64,000 nt of DNA from Gigantopelta aegis (lineage: Eukaryota; Mollusca; Gastropoda; Neomphalida; Peltospiridae), in assembly GCF_016097555.1 (NCBI RefSeq), contig NC_054704.1:50913000-50976999 (forward strand). The letters run 5' to 3'. Shown piece by piece: positions 36,191 to 47,265 of this stretch. Below the pieces are notes generated by a model. It had not been told where the DNA came from. It saw nothing but the letters and a program-made list of their open reading frames with translations, and did no database searches. A program made the position numbers and the translations under genes. The stretch's first letter is position 1. Every line of letters starts with the position of its first letter.

Positions 36191-38204
36191 TTAATATTTG
36201 TGAGGTCATTTTATAGTTTAATTGTTTTTGTTGTGTAACGTTAATCGTTTTTATAATAAAATATGTGTTTGTCATATTATTTAACTTTAATCCTATATCA
36301 AAGAATCATGAAGGCCATTTCACTTTGATCACATATTAAAGATCACAGTATGGGATCATTGGACTAATACTAATTACCATAAAGAGCATGAAATCACCAT
36401 TGTGCAACTAAGCCCCGATTACATTACTTATGTTCATTATAATCTTAATTGTTTATGTAATACAATATTTTTATATTGGTTTGAGATACAAAATAATAGG
36501 GATTATCTCCCCTTCATGTAAAATTCTTTAATCTCATTGGTTGTTTGCCGCTGGACAAATCCTTTATACCCCTGTGGGCGGAGCCAAATTCTCTTATACC
36601 CCATCTGTAATTTCCAACAGTTTCCAGCCACCCCAGTTAATGCTAAAGCAATAATTAGATTATAAATAACATTGATAATCAATCAATATTGCAATAATTT
36701 CGTATTACGAACATTTGAAGTTAAAAACTCGTTTATCGAAGGAACTATTTTTCGCCACTGGCAAGTGGTTTCGTTCGCATCCGCTTGGTACGGCTCCATT
36801 AATAAATTGTTAACAATTATTGTCTGGCGTTATTTTGATTATTTGGCTATATGGTTTAACATGTCGGCAAGATAAATTCGTTGTAGAAGTATCTCTCGGG
36901 GTATATGGCTTTTTATGTACCCTCTGTGTGCTCTTTTACCCCCTCGTCTTCAGCTCAGGGTAAAAGAACACACAGAGGGTACATAAAAAGCCATATATAC
37001 CCATCGTGATGCTTCTACAATTTATATTGTCCCACTATGAACTGGGGATGTCACTTTTTCACACTGTAGGCAAACTGAGTGTAGGCATACTGGGTTGTTG
37101 GCTAAATGGGTGTAGGCAAAGTGGGTTGTAAGCAGAATGGGAGGGAACCATTTAGGATGCCCACTGCCTCAAAGGTAATACAAATGCGTGACTTGTGTCT
37201 CACTTGACTGATCGCAGCTAATCCTTGCATTTGTTAAACAAATTCTGTGAAAAATAAACTACCATAGGATGGTTTGGTATTTGCTTTCATAAAAATATGT
37301 TTCTCTGTGTATCTGTTACTTTTCAATATTATTGTGTGCAATACAATAAAATGACTGTGCACTGTACCTTCCAGAAATCAACTATGACTTCCTAGTTTGA
37401 AAGTAATACCTTTGTCTTTACTTTCCAACTAAATAAATACATGTATAAGACTATTTAATTACTAGTCCGAGCAACACATAATAATACAAGCAACTTTAAC
37501 ACCATAGCATGGACAACAAGGCAAGATTAAACCACATGTCACATGATAGGTAAATGTGGTGGTCTCATTTGTAAGGTCAAAATGCACTGAAAACTACCAT
37601 TGGGTCTGACTTTACTGGTCGTAATCTGTAATAGCAGGGTGGTCTTAATACTTGGTAGTTTTACTCTAAATTAATAAGGAAATATTCCAGACTTTGGGGT
37701 GGTCTTATCACCAGGGTGGTTGTTAGGTGGGGTTTTACTGTATATAATTAGTATGCTGTTATGTAACAGTGACATAATTAACTAACAATTACGAACAATG
37801 GAAACATGCCATAAACATATGCTCAATCACAACACTTAATATATTTCCTAGCATGTGCTGCATATAATCTGCTGACCTATCAACAACGGTTCATTTCTTG
37901 AAAACACAGAGGTTATACACATGTAGATGCAACAACGAGGAAGCCGGATCCAACTTTTAACCAATGAGATTTTTACATCCATATTATTGGTTAAACACTT
38001 AAATGTATTTTAGTATGGGCAATAATGGTTGCATATTTTAAAATACTTTTGATGTGTTGACTCAATATGCAGATTTATGGCAATTTGTATGCTCACACCA
38101 AGGTCGGTGCACACTGCTCCAAACAAGCAGTTCCTCTCAGCAGTCCTACTACACATCTTAACCATAAAACAAATCATAAATCACTTTTAAAAAAGAGAGT
38201 AAAG
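36191..38204. other. noncoding stretch around a hairpin element
   Basis: Apart from the hairpin at 36881-37020 nothing coding is recognised. Sequence 36520-36880 (GGTACGGCTCCATTAATAAA region) has an open frame but no family match I know and is probably repeat-derived. The rest is AT-rich. Confidence 0.45.
36881..37020. repeat. 140-base hairpin element
   Basis: TTGTAGAAGTATC at the left is inverted at the right (GATGCTTCTACAA). The long inner arm TATGGCTTTTTATGTACCCT is inverted as AGGGTACATAAAAAGCCATA. The loop lies around CCCTCGTCTTCAGCTCAGGG. It is a nearly perfect inverted repeat, MITE-like. Confidence 0.9.
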
Positions 38205-38300
38205 ATTTGTTTTATTTAACGACACCACTTGAACACATTGATTTTTTTTAATCTTATCATCGGCTATTGGACACCAAATACTTTGTTTTGAATGGATACT
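38205..38300 (-). mobile_element. SINE tail fragment
   Basis: In reverse it reads AGCCGATGATAAGATT, then TGTGTTCAAGTGGTGTCGTT and AAATAAAACAAA. This is the second SINE tail type, as at 5690-5925 and 62840-62998. Only about 95 bases remain. Confidence 0.7.
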
Positions 38301-38730
38301 CACTTTGTTTTGATTTACACATTTGTCAACAGGATTAAACAGGAGTCTTATAGATAATGGGTTAGTAAATTAATATCACGACATTATATGTAAATAAATT
38401 TAGTTAAAAACATTCTGATAACACAAAACTTTTTTTGTGTCAGCATGGCAAGAATGTTTCAAAACTAAAACATAATTTTGAGACCATTAAATGGAAAGAA
38501 AAGGAATATTTGATCATATAACACCTAAGCACATTTTATAATTTTTGTGGATGTAATAAAATAAAAATGGATGCCACAAGTATTATGTAACCTTTATGCC
38601 TGAATGCCAATATACAAAACAGATTAGTAACATGTTTATTCAAGTAATCTGATCAGTGGGACTTTTGAACAGATCAGGATGCAGTTAAAAAGTTACATAA
38701 CCTATTCAGTGCATATCTACAGATCTTTTA

Positions 38731-39088
38731 GGTAGTACTAAACCAAATAACTTCCGGCTGGGTCAAAGTTCGAGGTGCACCCAACTTTTGATAGAGAAGT
38801 GAACACCACAAGTCCTGTGATTGGTTATAAATATGAGTGTGTTGGTTGTAAAAAATAATAGTTTCATCTGGGTAAAAAAAATTAGCAATTTTATTTCATC
38901 TAGTACCAATGTGTCAAGTAGCCTTGTGCTTGAAACATGTATGGGGTACCTGTAAAAAAACAGTAATCGAATTTTGTGTGAAACTAGGGTAGTCATAGAC
39001 GCTACCCGTTATCTCAGAAACGAGCAGCTTGACCCCCATTTTTTTCTGATTCAATTAAAGTGTAAGGGGTGGTAGTATTTATATCCGT
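38731..39088 (+). repeat. 358-base dispersed repeat, copy 1
   Basis: Begins TAGGTAGTACTAAACCAAAT and ends GGTAGTATTTATATCCGTGG. It is matched by 42357-42713 in the same direction with roughly 90% identity by eye. Direct copies 3.6 kb apart around a gag-like block (39545-40456) could be LTRs, but the ends lack TG..CA, so an ordinary dispersed repeat is equally likely. Confidence 0.85.
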
Positions 39089-39544
39089 GGCGTTTATGTC
39101 GGTTGATACGTTGCAGGTAGGAGTTTTAGCCACATATGTTACTATTGTCGTCTATGGGATTTGATTTGGTAGTATACACCCTATAAAGCTACAGTCCTGC
39201 ATAACCATACTATACCATGATCATTTACCACTGCAAAATACAAACACAATTTCAGTCTTAATACACTCTACTGTGTTATCAATATCACTGGGTATTATCA
39301 GCAGTCTTATACAACATAACAGTATGTTGCCATTTTAAAATAAATACTTTGTAACAAAAACCTCCTGAATAAAACCCAAATTTTCAGTTAAAATGGAGAA
39401 GAATGGGTTTTTAATGATGTGACTAACAGTTACAGCTGAATGATATCAAAGAATGAAGTGCAATGATAAGAAAATTAAAGTGGTTGTTCTATTACAGAAA
39501 GAAAATGAGCAGGAAATGCATGTCAGGGGCAGTACAGGGGGAAT

Positions 39545-40456
39545 CAAAGCTGGTGGCTCAACCACCAGTGGCGATCACTTCTGCGACACCGCCCCTTAGG
39601 ACGACAGAACCAGTATCACCAGGAATGGCTTGAGGGAGGGATCCGACTTCTGCGACACTGCGCCTTAGGACAACAGAACCAGTATCACCAGGAGTGGCTT
39701 GAGGGAGGGATCCCACTTCTGCGACACCGCCCCTTAGGACGACAGAACCAGTATCACCAGGAGTGGCTTGAGGGAGGGATCCCACTTCTGCGACACCGCA
39801 CCTTAGGATGACAGAACCAGTATCACCAGGAGTGGCTTGAGGGAGGGATCCCACTCCTGCAGTTCAACTGTCAGAGGCGGTTCCAACACCCACGCCAACC
39901 CCACTGAGGACTACTTCTTCGATGGCACCACGGAAGGCAACTAGGAAGGACCAAATTGATCACGTTATCAGCGTAGACGACCCAGCCACTCCTCCCAGAG
40001 TAGTTGCGGCAGTACCATCGGCCCCCGCTCCTAGAGGTGGACAAGCGGCATAAACTCCAATAGGACACCTCAGCGTGGAGCCTACAGGTCAACAAAATCA
40101 GACCCCAGTATACCAGTTTACTGGTAGGCGACACCTCAGACGTCTCTCATCTGACAGGCGGCTACCAAAGACTGTTTCAAGCCCATTCTGCAAACCTTTG
40201 GTGAGGGCGACTTTGGTATCCACCTTACCATATCGGACTCTGGTAAGACAGCTGTAGAGTCACCCACTGCTGCCAAGGTATCTTCAGACAAGGACTTCTG
40301 CTCACATCTATGGACATGCAATCAGACGATCCACACAATCACCAAGATCATCTTCGGTAGCACCTACGTCTACGTGGTAAAGTACCTTTGCTTTTGGAGG
40401 GAACATCTTCCACACTACAGCTCGCAGGAACAGATCCAGTCGCCTTAGATGCCAAC
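39545..40456 (+). pseudogene. degenerate coding-like block, probably retroelement
   Basis: Long open stretches in shifting + frames encode low-complexity, Pro/Thr/Ala-rich protein: SKLVAQPPVAITSATPPLR, later AVPTPTPTPLRTTSSMAPRK and PPRVVAAVPSAPAPRGGQA. After a frame change comes a more globular part (DCFKPILQTFGEGDFGIHL, KTAVESPTAAKVSSDKDF, ending at a TAG at about 40456). The start resembles the block at 50255-50545 (NLAAQPPGAAPSALKRTTR), including its GGTGGCTCAACC motif, and the following noncoding sequences also look related. No enzyme motif is visible. A gag-like origin is a guess. Confidence 0.4.
39577..39860. repeat. 69-base tandem repeat, four copies
   Basis: The unit begins ACTTCTGCGACACCGCCCCT and contains AACCAGTATCACCAGG. 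Copies start at 39577, 39646, 39715 and 39784. The period is a multiple of 3, so on the minus strand it gives four 23-residue repeats (GSLPQATPGDTGSVVLRGGV). On the + strand, in frame with the surrounding block, each unit contains a TGA. The minus-strand frame is therefore likely a by-product. Confidence 0.9.
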
Positions 40457-41518
40457 CTTTCTGCCAGCCTTTGCCTCTGGAGTTAGGGCTTAGTCGGACT
40501 TAAAATCTTTTTGGCTTTTGATCAAAATTATTAATGTAATTTTTTTGTAAATAGCCCGACACTTTATTTAGGCAGCCTGTCAAAATTGCTCAAATCACTA
40601 GAAGTATTTCCGGCCGAGCAGTCTAAGTTTATTTTTGGCCTAACTTCTAACTTGGTATTTCAAATTCCACCCACTTGAAACTTCACCTCCCACCTCCTTG
40701 TCCTGGACTGGTGAAGTCAAAGGTTAAGCTTGGGATGGGTGTGCCTGAAACCTTTGTGATATATAGGCATGCTAATAGTTATGAGTTCAGTTTACTCTTC
40801 ATGAATACTTAACCTGACCTTTAACAGTAATGCATCCCTCCCTTAACTTATGGACTGGTCTGTACACAATAGCCAGTCAGATGACTTCCACTGTTAAGGG
40901 GGAATAATTTTTGGGCATGTAACTTACACTTCATTATTTTTCATTCACTTATTTTATTTTTATTTTATTTTTGTTCTCAGTACTAGTTTCAATCTACAAA
41001 CGCTACAACCCCACTTCCACAAACACACACCTCAAAAAAGAAAACCCCTAAAAAAACCCACCCACACATCCAGCTAAAAAAGAAGAAAAAAAAAGTAAAC
41101 AACAACCCACCAGTATTTAAAGAAATAAACACTGTCCTGTATTAATGCCAATCAGAGCTATATCTACTTTTACATTGGTCACTGTATCTTTAATATGACC
41201 TTATAGGCAGGCTGACACGAGGGCAAAATCATAGAGCGAAGTCACTTCTCTCTCACACTTTTGAGAGGGCGAAGTTTTTAACAGGAGGAAGACTTGACTT
41301 TTTAATCTAAAAAAAACCCCAAAACCCCCAAAAGAGTTATATTAACGCAAGACAGTCAAACCTGTATTAAACGGTGACACATGTGGGTAGTCAAAAGCGA
41401 CTGCTTAAGACAAGTCGCTGCTGCATACAGGTGCAACTTTTACAGTCTGTAAACAAATTTCAAACACACTAATAATTTAACCATTTGGAATTCATTCTCT
41501 CACGAGTTTGTCTTCTCT
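40457..41518. other. noncoding stretch
   Basis: The first 250 bases resemble the sequence after the related block at 50545, so they may be the element's 3' region. The rest is AT/A-rich with no recognised feature. Confidence 0.45.
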
Positions 41519-41665
41519 TTTCATTTAATTACTACACCACACAGTGTATTGTCCTAATGGATTGATCTACCAACGTCAAGCTTCATTTCGTTTCATTTAA
41601 TTACTACACCACACAGTGTATTGTCCTAATGGATTGATCTACCAACGTCAAGCTTCGTTTCATTT
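41519..41665. repeat. 72-base tandem duplication
   Basis: Two copies of a unit starting TTTCATTTAATTACTACACC and ending ACCAACGTCAAGCTTC, almost identical. A third fragment, CGTCAAGCTTCG, reappears at about 41919, after the neighbouring SINE. Confidence 0.9.
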
Positions 41666-41689
41666 CATTTCATTTCAACTTATTTTCAT

Positions 41690-41922
41690 GCTTATATCCA
41701 GTTAAGGTTCAAGCACGCTGTCCTGGGCACACACTTCAGCTATCTGGGTTGTCTGTCCAGGACAGTTGGTTAGTTGTTAGTTGGTTAGTGGTTAGTGAAA
41801 GAGAAGAGGGTATAGTGGTCTTACACCTACCCATTAAACCCTCGCTGTGAGTGGGAGCCGGTACCGGGCTGCGAACCCTGTAGTCCGATGACTTAACCAC
41901 TGCGCCACCAAGGCCGGTCGTC
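41690..41922 (-). mobile_element. tRNA-derived SINE, third head type
   Basis: In reverse it begins GACCGGCCTTGGTGGCGCAG, with TGGTTAAGTCATCGGACTAC as box A region and GGTTCGCAGCCCGGTACCGG as box B region. It then continues TTTAATGGGTAGGTGTAAG. It is related to the GGCCTCGG family in the head but diverges in the body. GTCAAGCTTC flanks both sides, a plausible target duplication. Confidence 0.75.
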
Positions 41923-42356
41923 AAGCTTCGGTTACCCAGAGCCAATTAAATGCATTCCATGGTCACAATTTCTTAACTGATACACAGTGAAGATTGCTTA
42001 TTTGCTGCACCTTGTCGCTGTATAATTTCCAGCAGACATGCCTGACAATAGAATTAAAGTTACACGCTTCAACAGTCAGTAGCATATGTAGGCCCTACAT
42101 TTAGTACCAGACACGGGTGTTGTATACGCCTGTCGCATGATTTTGTGGCACCAGTGTCGCTTCGAACTCTCAGATACATAACACTTAATTATTATCTACA
42201 TGTATGAATAGGTGTTCGTCAAGTTCTTCACCATTTATCCGTGATTGTCTACAAAAAGCGACACCGATTTCGCCTTGTAGTGACTGGCATGGTGAAGTCA
42301 AGCTGGTCAAAGCAAAGTTTGGGCTCATTTCGCCCGCTCATGCGAGTCCTGCTTAT
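41923..42356. other. noncoding stretch
   Basis: No element or coding similarity recognised. Confidence 0.45.
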
Positions 42357-42713
42357 AGGTAGTACTATACCAAATAACTTCCGGCTGGGTCAAAGTTGGA
42401 GGTGCACCAAACTTTTGACAGAGAAGTTAATACCACAAGTCCTGTGATTGGTGATAAATGTGAGTGTGTTAGTTGTGAAAAAAAATAAGTTTCATTTGGG
42501 CAAAAAATGTGTGCAATTTTATTTCATCTAGTACCACTGTGTCAAGTAGCCTTGGGCTTCAAACATGTATGGGGTACCTGTAAAAAAAAGTATTCAAATT
42601 TTGTGCAGAACTAGGGTAGTCATAGACGCTACCCGTTAGCTCTGAAATGAGCAGCTTCACCCCCAATCTTTTCTGATTCACTTTAAGGGTGAGGGGTGGT
42701 AGTACTTATATCC
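42357..42713 (+). repeat. 358-base dispersed repeat, copy 2
   Basis: Second copy of 38731-39088, from TAGGTAGTACTATACCAAAT to TAGTACTTATATCCGTGA, same orientation. Confidence 0.85.
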
Positions 42714-42908
42714 GTGAGTTTTCGAAGATCGTTATTACTAGTTTGTATAACAACTTGGCTGGGACTTTTTTTTAAAACATCTCACTGCCACTTTTTCTTT
42801 CTCAATTTTGAATTGCACTCCATGACTTCTACAGACCTATCAACCTTCCCGGATTCTGCATTAGACTCTAAACTTGATCAACCCAATAATGCCTCTGACT
42901 TGTAAAAA

Positions 42909-43250
42909 AACCGGCCTCGGTGGCGTCGTGGTTAGGCCATCGGTCTACAGGCTGGTAGGTACTGGGTTCGGATCCCAGTCGAGGCATGGGATTTTTAATC
43001 TAGATACCGACTCCAAACCCTGAGTGAGTGCTCCGCAAGGCTCAATGGGTAGGTGTAAACCACTTGCACCGACCAGTGATCCATAACTGGTTCAACAAAG
43101 GCCATGGTTTGTGCTATCCTGCCTGTGGGAAGCGCAAATAAAAGATCCCTTGCTGCTAATCGGAAGAGTAGCCCATGTAGTGGCGACAGTGGGTTTCCTC
43201 TCAAAATCTGTGTGGTCCTTAACCATATGTCTGACCCATATAACCGTAAA
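42909..43250 (+). mobile_element. tRNA-derived SINE cut by assembly gap
   Basis: GGCCTCGG-headed SINE as at 11638. It runs to CATATAACCGTAAA, where the N gap begins, so only the last 40 or so bases are missing. The contig end inside a high-copy SINE explains why the assembly broke here. Confidence 0.93.
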
Positions 43251-43450
43251 NNNNNNNNNNNNNNNNNNNNNNNNNNNNNNNNNNNNNNNNNNNNNNNNNN
43301 NNNNNNNNNNNNNNNNNNNNNNNNNNNNNNNNNNNNNNNNNNNNNNNNNNNNNNNNNNNNNNNNNNNNNNNNNNNNNNNNNNNNNNNNNNNNNNNNNNNN
43401 NNNNNNNNNNNNNNNNNNNNNNNNNNNNNNNNNNNNNNNNNNNNNNNNNN
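43251..43450. other. assembly gap (200 N)
   Basis: Exactly 200 N, a placeholder scaffold join. The sequence to the left ends within a SINE; the sequence to the right does not resume it. Confidence 0.98.
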
Positions 43451-43794
43451 CTGTCCAGCATTCAGAAAACAAAAAAACGTTACGGACTATCTAGTGTATT
43501 TTGATGTAAGGACCTCCAAAATGACGTCATTCGTTTGACGTCATTTCCATTCAAAAAGACATCGCCCCACATATTCTTACGTCATTTGAATATCTAGTAA
43601 TGGTGGACTGGAAGTAAAGTTGCGTGTACAGTTTACAAAAAAACATATATTAAGCTTGAGATAATAAAGAGATTATTACCCCTATGTGTTTTGGTATCAT
43701 TAATATGATATCTTAGGAATAAAAATAATGTCTAATACAATTTTTATTCCTAATATATGATATTGATGATACCGAAAAATACTTTGGTAATAAC
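43451..43794. other. noncoding, upstream of Penelope-like element
   Basis: Contains TGACGTCATTCG and TTGACGTCATTTCC, and an imperfect inverted repeat (ATGATATCTTAGGAATAAAA and TTTTTATTCCTAATATATGA, about 43705-43760). Whether this belongs to the element downstream is unclear. Confidence 0.45.
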
Positions 43795-45075
43795 ATATAT
43801 ATACTGCCCTACAGTTCGCATCCAAATTCGACGATATTTCTAGCGATGAGATGGAAATAGTATTACAAGCAAGAAATTCACTGCTATTTAACAACAGCAA
43901 AGCATGGTGCAAAAGAGGCAAACAATCACGGTTTGATGTAACTATGGGTAGTTATGATGGAGCAGAAATTTGCGAAATTGTCGGGCTCTTTTTTCTTTCA
44001 GAACTACAAGCATGGGCGGGTCCAAGGGGGGGGGGGGGGACCAGGGGGACGCGTCCCCCCAAAAAAAAATTGTTCAAGTGCCCTCAAAATGTCCAAGTGC
44101 CCTTTTTGTTTGTAGAATTTTTTTTTTTTTTAAGTAAACAATAATTATATTGTAGATAAATGAAATCAAGATTTTCGTGTACATGCGCAAGCTTGCAGAT
44201 ATGTGTCTGTGTTATTGAGTCTCAATGGGGCCCCATTGAGGTTCTAACGCGAGTGACGCCAATTTACTTCATTATTGCTAGTATATTATGACGTAGAACT
44301 GTAGGAATTCATATTAATTGTAAATATCAAAACTTGTAGTAAGGTGCCCTTTTGACGAGTCAATGTGCCCTTCTTTATTGGTCCCCCCCCCCTAAAAATA
44401 TTTCCTGGATCCGCCCATGACAAGCCAAATACGGCAACAATATAGGACTATATCGCGACGATGGCCTAGCCGCATTCAATGAGTCACCGAGAACCATAGA
44501 GATAATCAAAAAAGATATTTGCAGAATATTTGCAAACCATAAACTCAAGATCACCATAGTCGCCAACAAATAATCTGTAGATTACTTAGACGTAACTCTA
44601 GATCTTGAAAAGAGCTCAGTCAAACCCTATATGAAACCAAACAACACACCTTTATACATCCACAACAAGAGCAACCACCCTCCAAATATCATCCGCAGTA
44701 TACCAAAAACAATAAATAAAAGACTTTCTGATATATCTTCGAATGAGTGCATCTTTGAAGAAGCGATACGCCCATATAAGGAAGCCTTACTCAAGAGCGG
44801 ATATAACTATAACCTCAAATACACCCCAACAGCAGAAAACAACAGACGCAGAAACAACCGCAATAGGAACATCACCTGGTACAACCCACCATATAGCTCC
44901 AACGTGAAAACCAACGTAGGTCACCAGTTCCTCAGATTACTCGATGAGTGCTTTCCCAAAAGCAACCCTCTCCACAAAATTATAAATCGAAACACCGTTA
45001 AAATTAGCTATAGCTGCATGCCTAATGTTGGGAAAATAATTTCAGCGCATAACAAAACTCTACTTCAACAACACA
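43795..45075 (+). pseudogene. Penelope-like element, reverse transcriptase part
   Basis: Penelope-like elements are retrotransposons with a telomerase-related reverse transcriptase and, usually, a C-terminal GIY-YIG endonuclease. Read around the 409-base insertion at 44011-44419, the + strand encodes ARNSLLFNNSKAWCKRG, FDVTMGSYDGAEICEIVGLF, then [15 protein letters not shown] with the catalytic YRDD box. It continues SVDYLDVTLDLEKSS and KPNNTPLYIHNKSNHPPNII, both characteristic of this class. The N-terminal fingers region is missing (5' truncation), a TAA interrupts the frame at 44571-44573, and two inverted-repeat elements split it, so it is inactive. The motif set makes the class assignment strong. 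Confidence 0.85.
44011..44419. mobile_element. ~409-base TIR element inside the Penelope RT, copy 1
   Basis: Ends CATGGGCGGGTCCA at the left and TGGATCCGCCCATG at the right are terminal inverted repeats. ACAAG is duplicated at 44006-44010 and 44420-44424. The interior has no coding capacity and carries GTGCCCT repeats and G/C runs. Nearly identical to 45076-45480. Confidence 0.9.
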
Positions 45076-45480
45076 CATGGGCGGATCCAAGGGGGGGGGA
45101 AACCAGGGGGACGCGTCCCCCCCCCAAAAAAAAATTGTTCAAGTGCCCTCAAAATGTCCAAGTGCCCTTTTTGTTTGTAGAATTTTTTTTTTTTTAAGTA
45201 AACAATAATTATATTGTAGATAAATGAAATCAAGATTTTCGTGTACATGCGCAAGCTTGCAGATATGTGTCTGTGTTATTGAGTCTCAATGGGGCCCCAT
45301 TGAGGTTCTAACGCGAGTGACGCCAATTTACTTCATTATTGCTAGTATATTATGACGTAGAACTGTAGGAATTCATATCAATTGTAAATATCAAAACTTG
45401 TAGTAAGGTGCCCTTTTGACGAGTCAATGTGCCCTTCTTTTTTGGTCCCCCCCTAAAAATATTTCCTGGATCCGCCCATG
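45076..45480. mobile_element. ~405-base TIR element inside the Penelope element, copy 2
   Basis: Same element and orientation as copy 1, with target duplication AACACA (45070-45075 and 45481-45486). The two copies differ by homopolymer lengths and only about three substitutions (for example CATATTAATT against CATATCAATT). Confidence 0.92.
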
Positions 45481-46014
45481 AACACAGAGACAAAGACGCC
45501 GTTCCCTCCAGAGAATGCAACTGCAGACGAAGAGCTGAGTGTCCACTTGAGGCTAAATGCTTGCAGAAAGGAGTAATATATCAAGCTACCGTTAATACAC
45601 TCGTTGACAACAAGCAAGAAACATACGTTGGTTTGACCGAGAACACATTTAAGACGAGATATACCGCGCACACGAGCAGTTTTCAAAACGCAACACAGAA
45701 GAACGCAACAGCGCTAAGTCAGTACATTTGGACACTGAAGGATAGATTCACCCCATACACCATTAAGTGGAAAATTTTATCCAAAGCAAAGACATACTCT
45801 CCAGCGAGCAAAAGATGTAACCTCTGCCTGAAGGAAAAACTGTTCATAATGTATAAACCTGAAACCAGTACACTAAACTCCAAGAATGAACTCGTATCAG
45901 CATGTCGACACAGACGCAAATACCTACTGTGCGCATACCACACATCACCTATAGACCTGCATAGTGACGTAACCTCGACGTCACAGTCCATTACGTCATC
46001 AGCTTTCCGTTGAC
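45481..46014 (+). pseudogene. Penelope-like element, GIY-YIG endonuclease part
   Basis: Continuation of the element after insertion copy 2. A cysteine-rich linker (CNCRRRAECPLEAKCLQKG) precedes VIYQA, then ETYVGLTENTFKTRYTAH. These are the IY and YVG halves of a GIY-YIG nuclease core with its conserved Arg in KTRY. It continues TALSQYIWTLK, YTIKWKILSKAK and NLCLKEKLFIM, as in other Penelope-like endonucleases. It ends at a stop at about 46014. This part is open from 45482 to the end and by itself looks intact. The enzyme nicks target DNA for priming; here it is cut off from the RT by insertion. Confidence 0.87.
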
Positions 46015-46026
46015 GGTGTAATTAAA

Positions 46027-46085
46027 TCTACATCTGATGAGTGAGAGCAATTCAACTCTCTCACGAAACAAGCCTGTCATGTAGA
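46027..46085 (+). ncRNA. hammerhead ribozyme (type I) at Penelope 3' end
   Basis: All hammerhead parts are present in order: stem I 5' TCTACAT (46027-46033); core CTGATGA (46034-46040); stem II GTGAGAG (46041-46047) with CTCTCAC (46058-46064); core GAAA (46065-46068); a minimal stem III of A-T, C-G, A-T around the loop AGCC; then TC with cleavage expected after C46078; and stem I 3' ATGTAGA (46079-46085), seven perfect pairs. Hammerheads with this short stem III are established components of Penelope-like elements, where they self-cleave the transcript. It lies 13 bases after the element's stop codon. Confidence 0.93.
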
Positions 46086-46105
46086 GATAAACATACACTT
46101 TTAAC

Positions 46106-46159
46106 GATATATATATATATATATATATATATATCTATCTATATCTATCTATCTATCTA

Positions 46160-46226
<67 letters not shown>
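46106..46226. repeat. (TA)n/(TATC)n microsatellite
   Basis: A long TA run interrupted by a CTATCTAT block, directly after the Penelope element's 3' end; possibly its insertion target. Confidence 0.95.
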
Positions 46227-46228
<2 letters not shown>

Positions 46229-46269
46229 AATAAAAGTAAATAAAAGAATAATTTTTATTTAAAAATGTA

Positions 46270-47050
46270 TTTTTTCATTTATTTACCAAATATTTGGGCC
46301 AAAGACTAAATTGAATCTGCCTATGATTCGCCCAAACACATGGAATATATACGATAGATCCATTTGTGTTTAAATGTACAATTTGTATTTGGAGGAGTGG
46401 ACATAGATGTCAGAACACAAATATCAATGTTTTCACCACAACAGTGTCTTCTTATATGTCGGTCATTGCCTCATATATGACTTCCAGAAAGGGTTCTGAT
46501 ATTTATAAAGTGGAGGACATCCTGTGCGAGTGGTCCCTATCCATTATGTACTAAAACATGCGTTTATTCGACTACTTATGACTCACCATTCGTCAAAAAT
46601 CAATATGGGAAAATTCGGTCCAAAACATTTTTTTTTTTCATTTATTTACCAAATATTTCGGCCCAGGACTAAAATGAATCTGCCTATGATTATGTGTTTA
46701 AATGTACAACTTTTATTTGGAGGGATGGAATGATATAGATGTCAGAACACAAATATCAATATTTTCACCACTATAGTGCCTTCTTCTATGTCGGTCGTTG
46801 CCTCATATACTGACTTCCAGAAAGGGTTCTGATATTTATAACAGTGGAGGATACCCCGTGCGAGTGGACCCTATCCATTATGTACTATAACCTGCGTTTG
46901 TTCGACTACTTATGACTCACCATTCGTGAAAATTCAACACTGGAAAATTCGGCCCCTAAATTTATGTTTTCATTTATTTACCAAATATTTGGGGCTAGGA
47001 CTAAAATTAATCTGCCTATGATTTGCCCACACAGGGAATACATACTATCG
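46270..47050. repeat. satellite, ~330-365-base units (block 1)
   Basis: Each unit starts near CATTTATTTACCAAATATTT and contains AATCTGCCTATGATT, ATAGATGTCAGAACACAAAT, CAGAAAGGGTTCTGATATTT and CGACTACTTATGACTCACC. Units start at about 46275, 46639 and 46971. The third breaks off at about 47046 where the Gypsy-containing block begins. Confidence 0.9.
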
Positions 47051-47107
47051 TGTTATGTTCGTTTGGGCTTAGGTTCTGAGTCCTTGCAACATATATGACC
47101 TAAACAA

Positions 47108-47265
47108 AAGAGGAAACATTTGTTGGTAGTAACTTTTATCCGTGCGTCCACCATTATAGGCCGGGGTGAAAACCCCGGATGTAATCCGTATGACGTAAGC
47201 AAATAATGTTAGATACTCTCTAACCTTACTCTCCCCCCCCCCCCCTTCTTTCTCTAATTTTAAAG
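47108..47265. repeat. direct repeat flanking the Gypsy element, left (possible LTR)
   Basis: AGAGGAAACATTTGTTGGTA through CCCCGGATGTAATCCGTATG to CTCTAATTTTAAA, repeated at 50689-50833. The two lie either side of the Gypsy coding region and just inside the broken satellite. They could be remnants of LTRs, although 150 bases is short and clear TG..CA ends are not visible. Confidence 0.6.

Noticed and set aside
36672..36875. 67-residue open frame as a host gene
   Set aside because: No recognisable domain, no splice signals, and it lies in repeat-like DNA next to a hairpin element.
39558..39854. Four-repeat secreted-type protein (GSLPQATPGDTGSVVL) on the minus strand
   Set aside because: It is the antisense of a tandem repeat within a decayed + strand block, with no gene context or splice sites.
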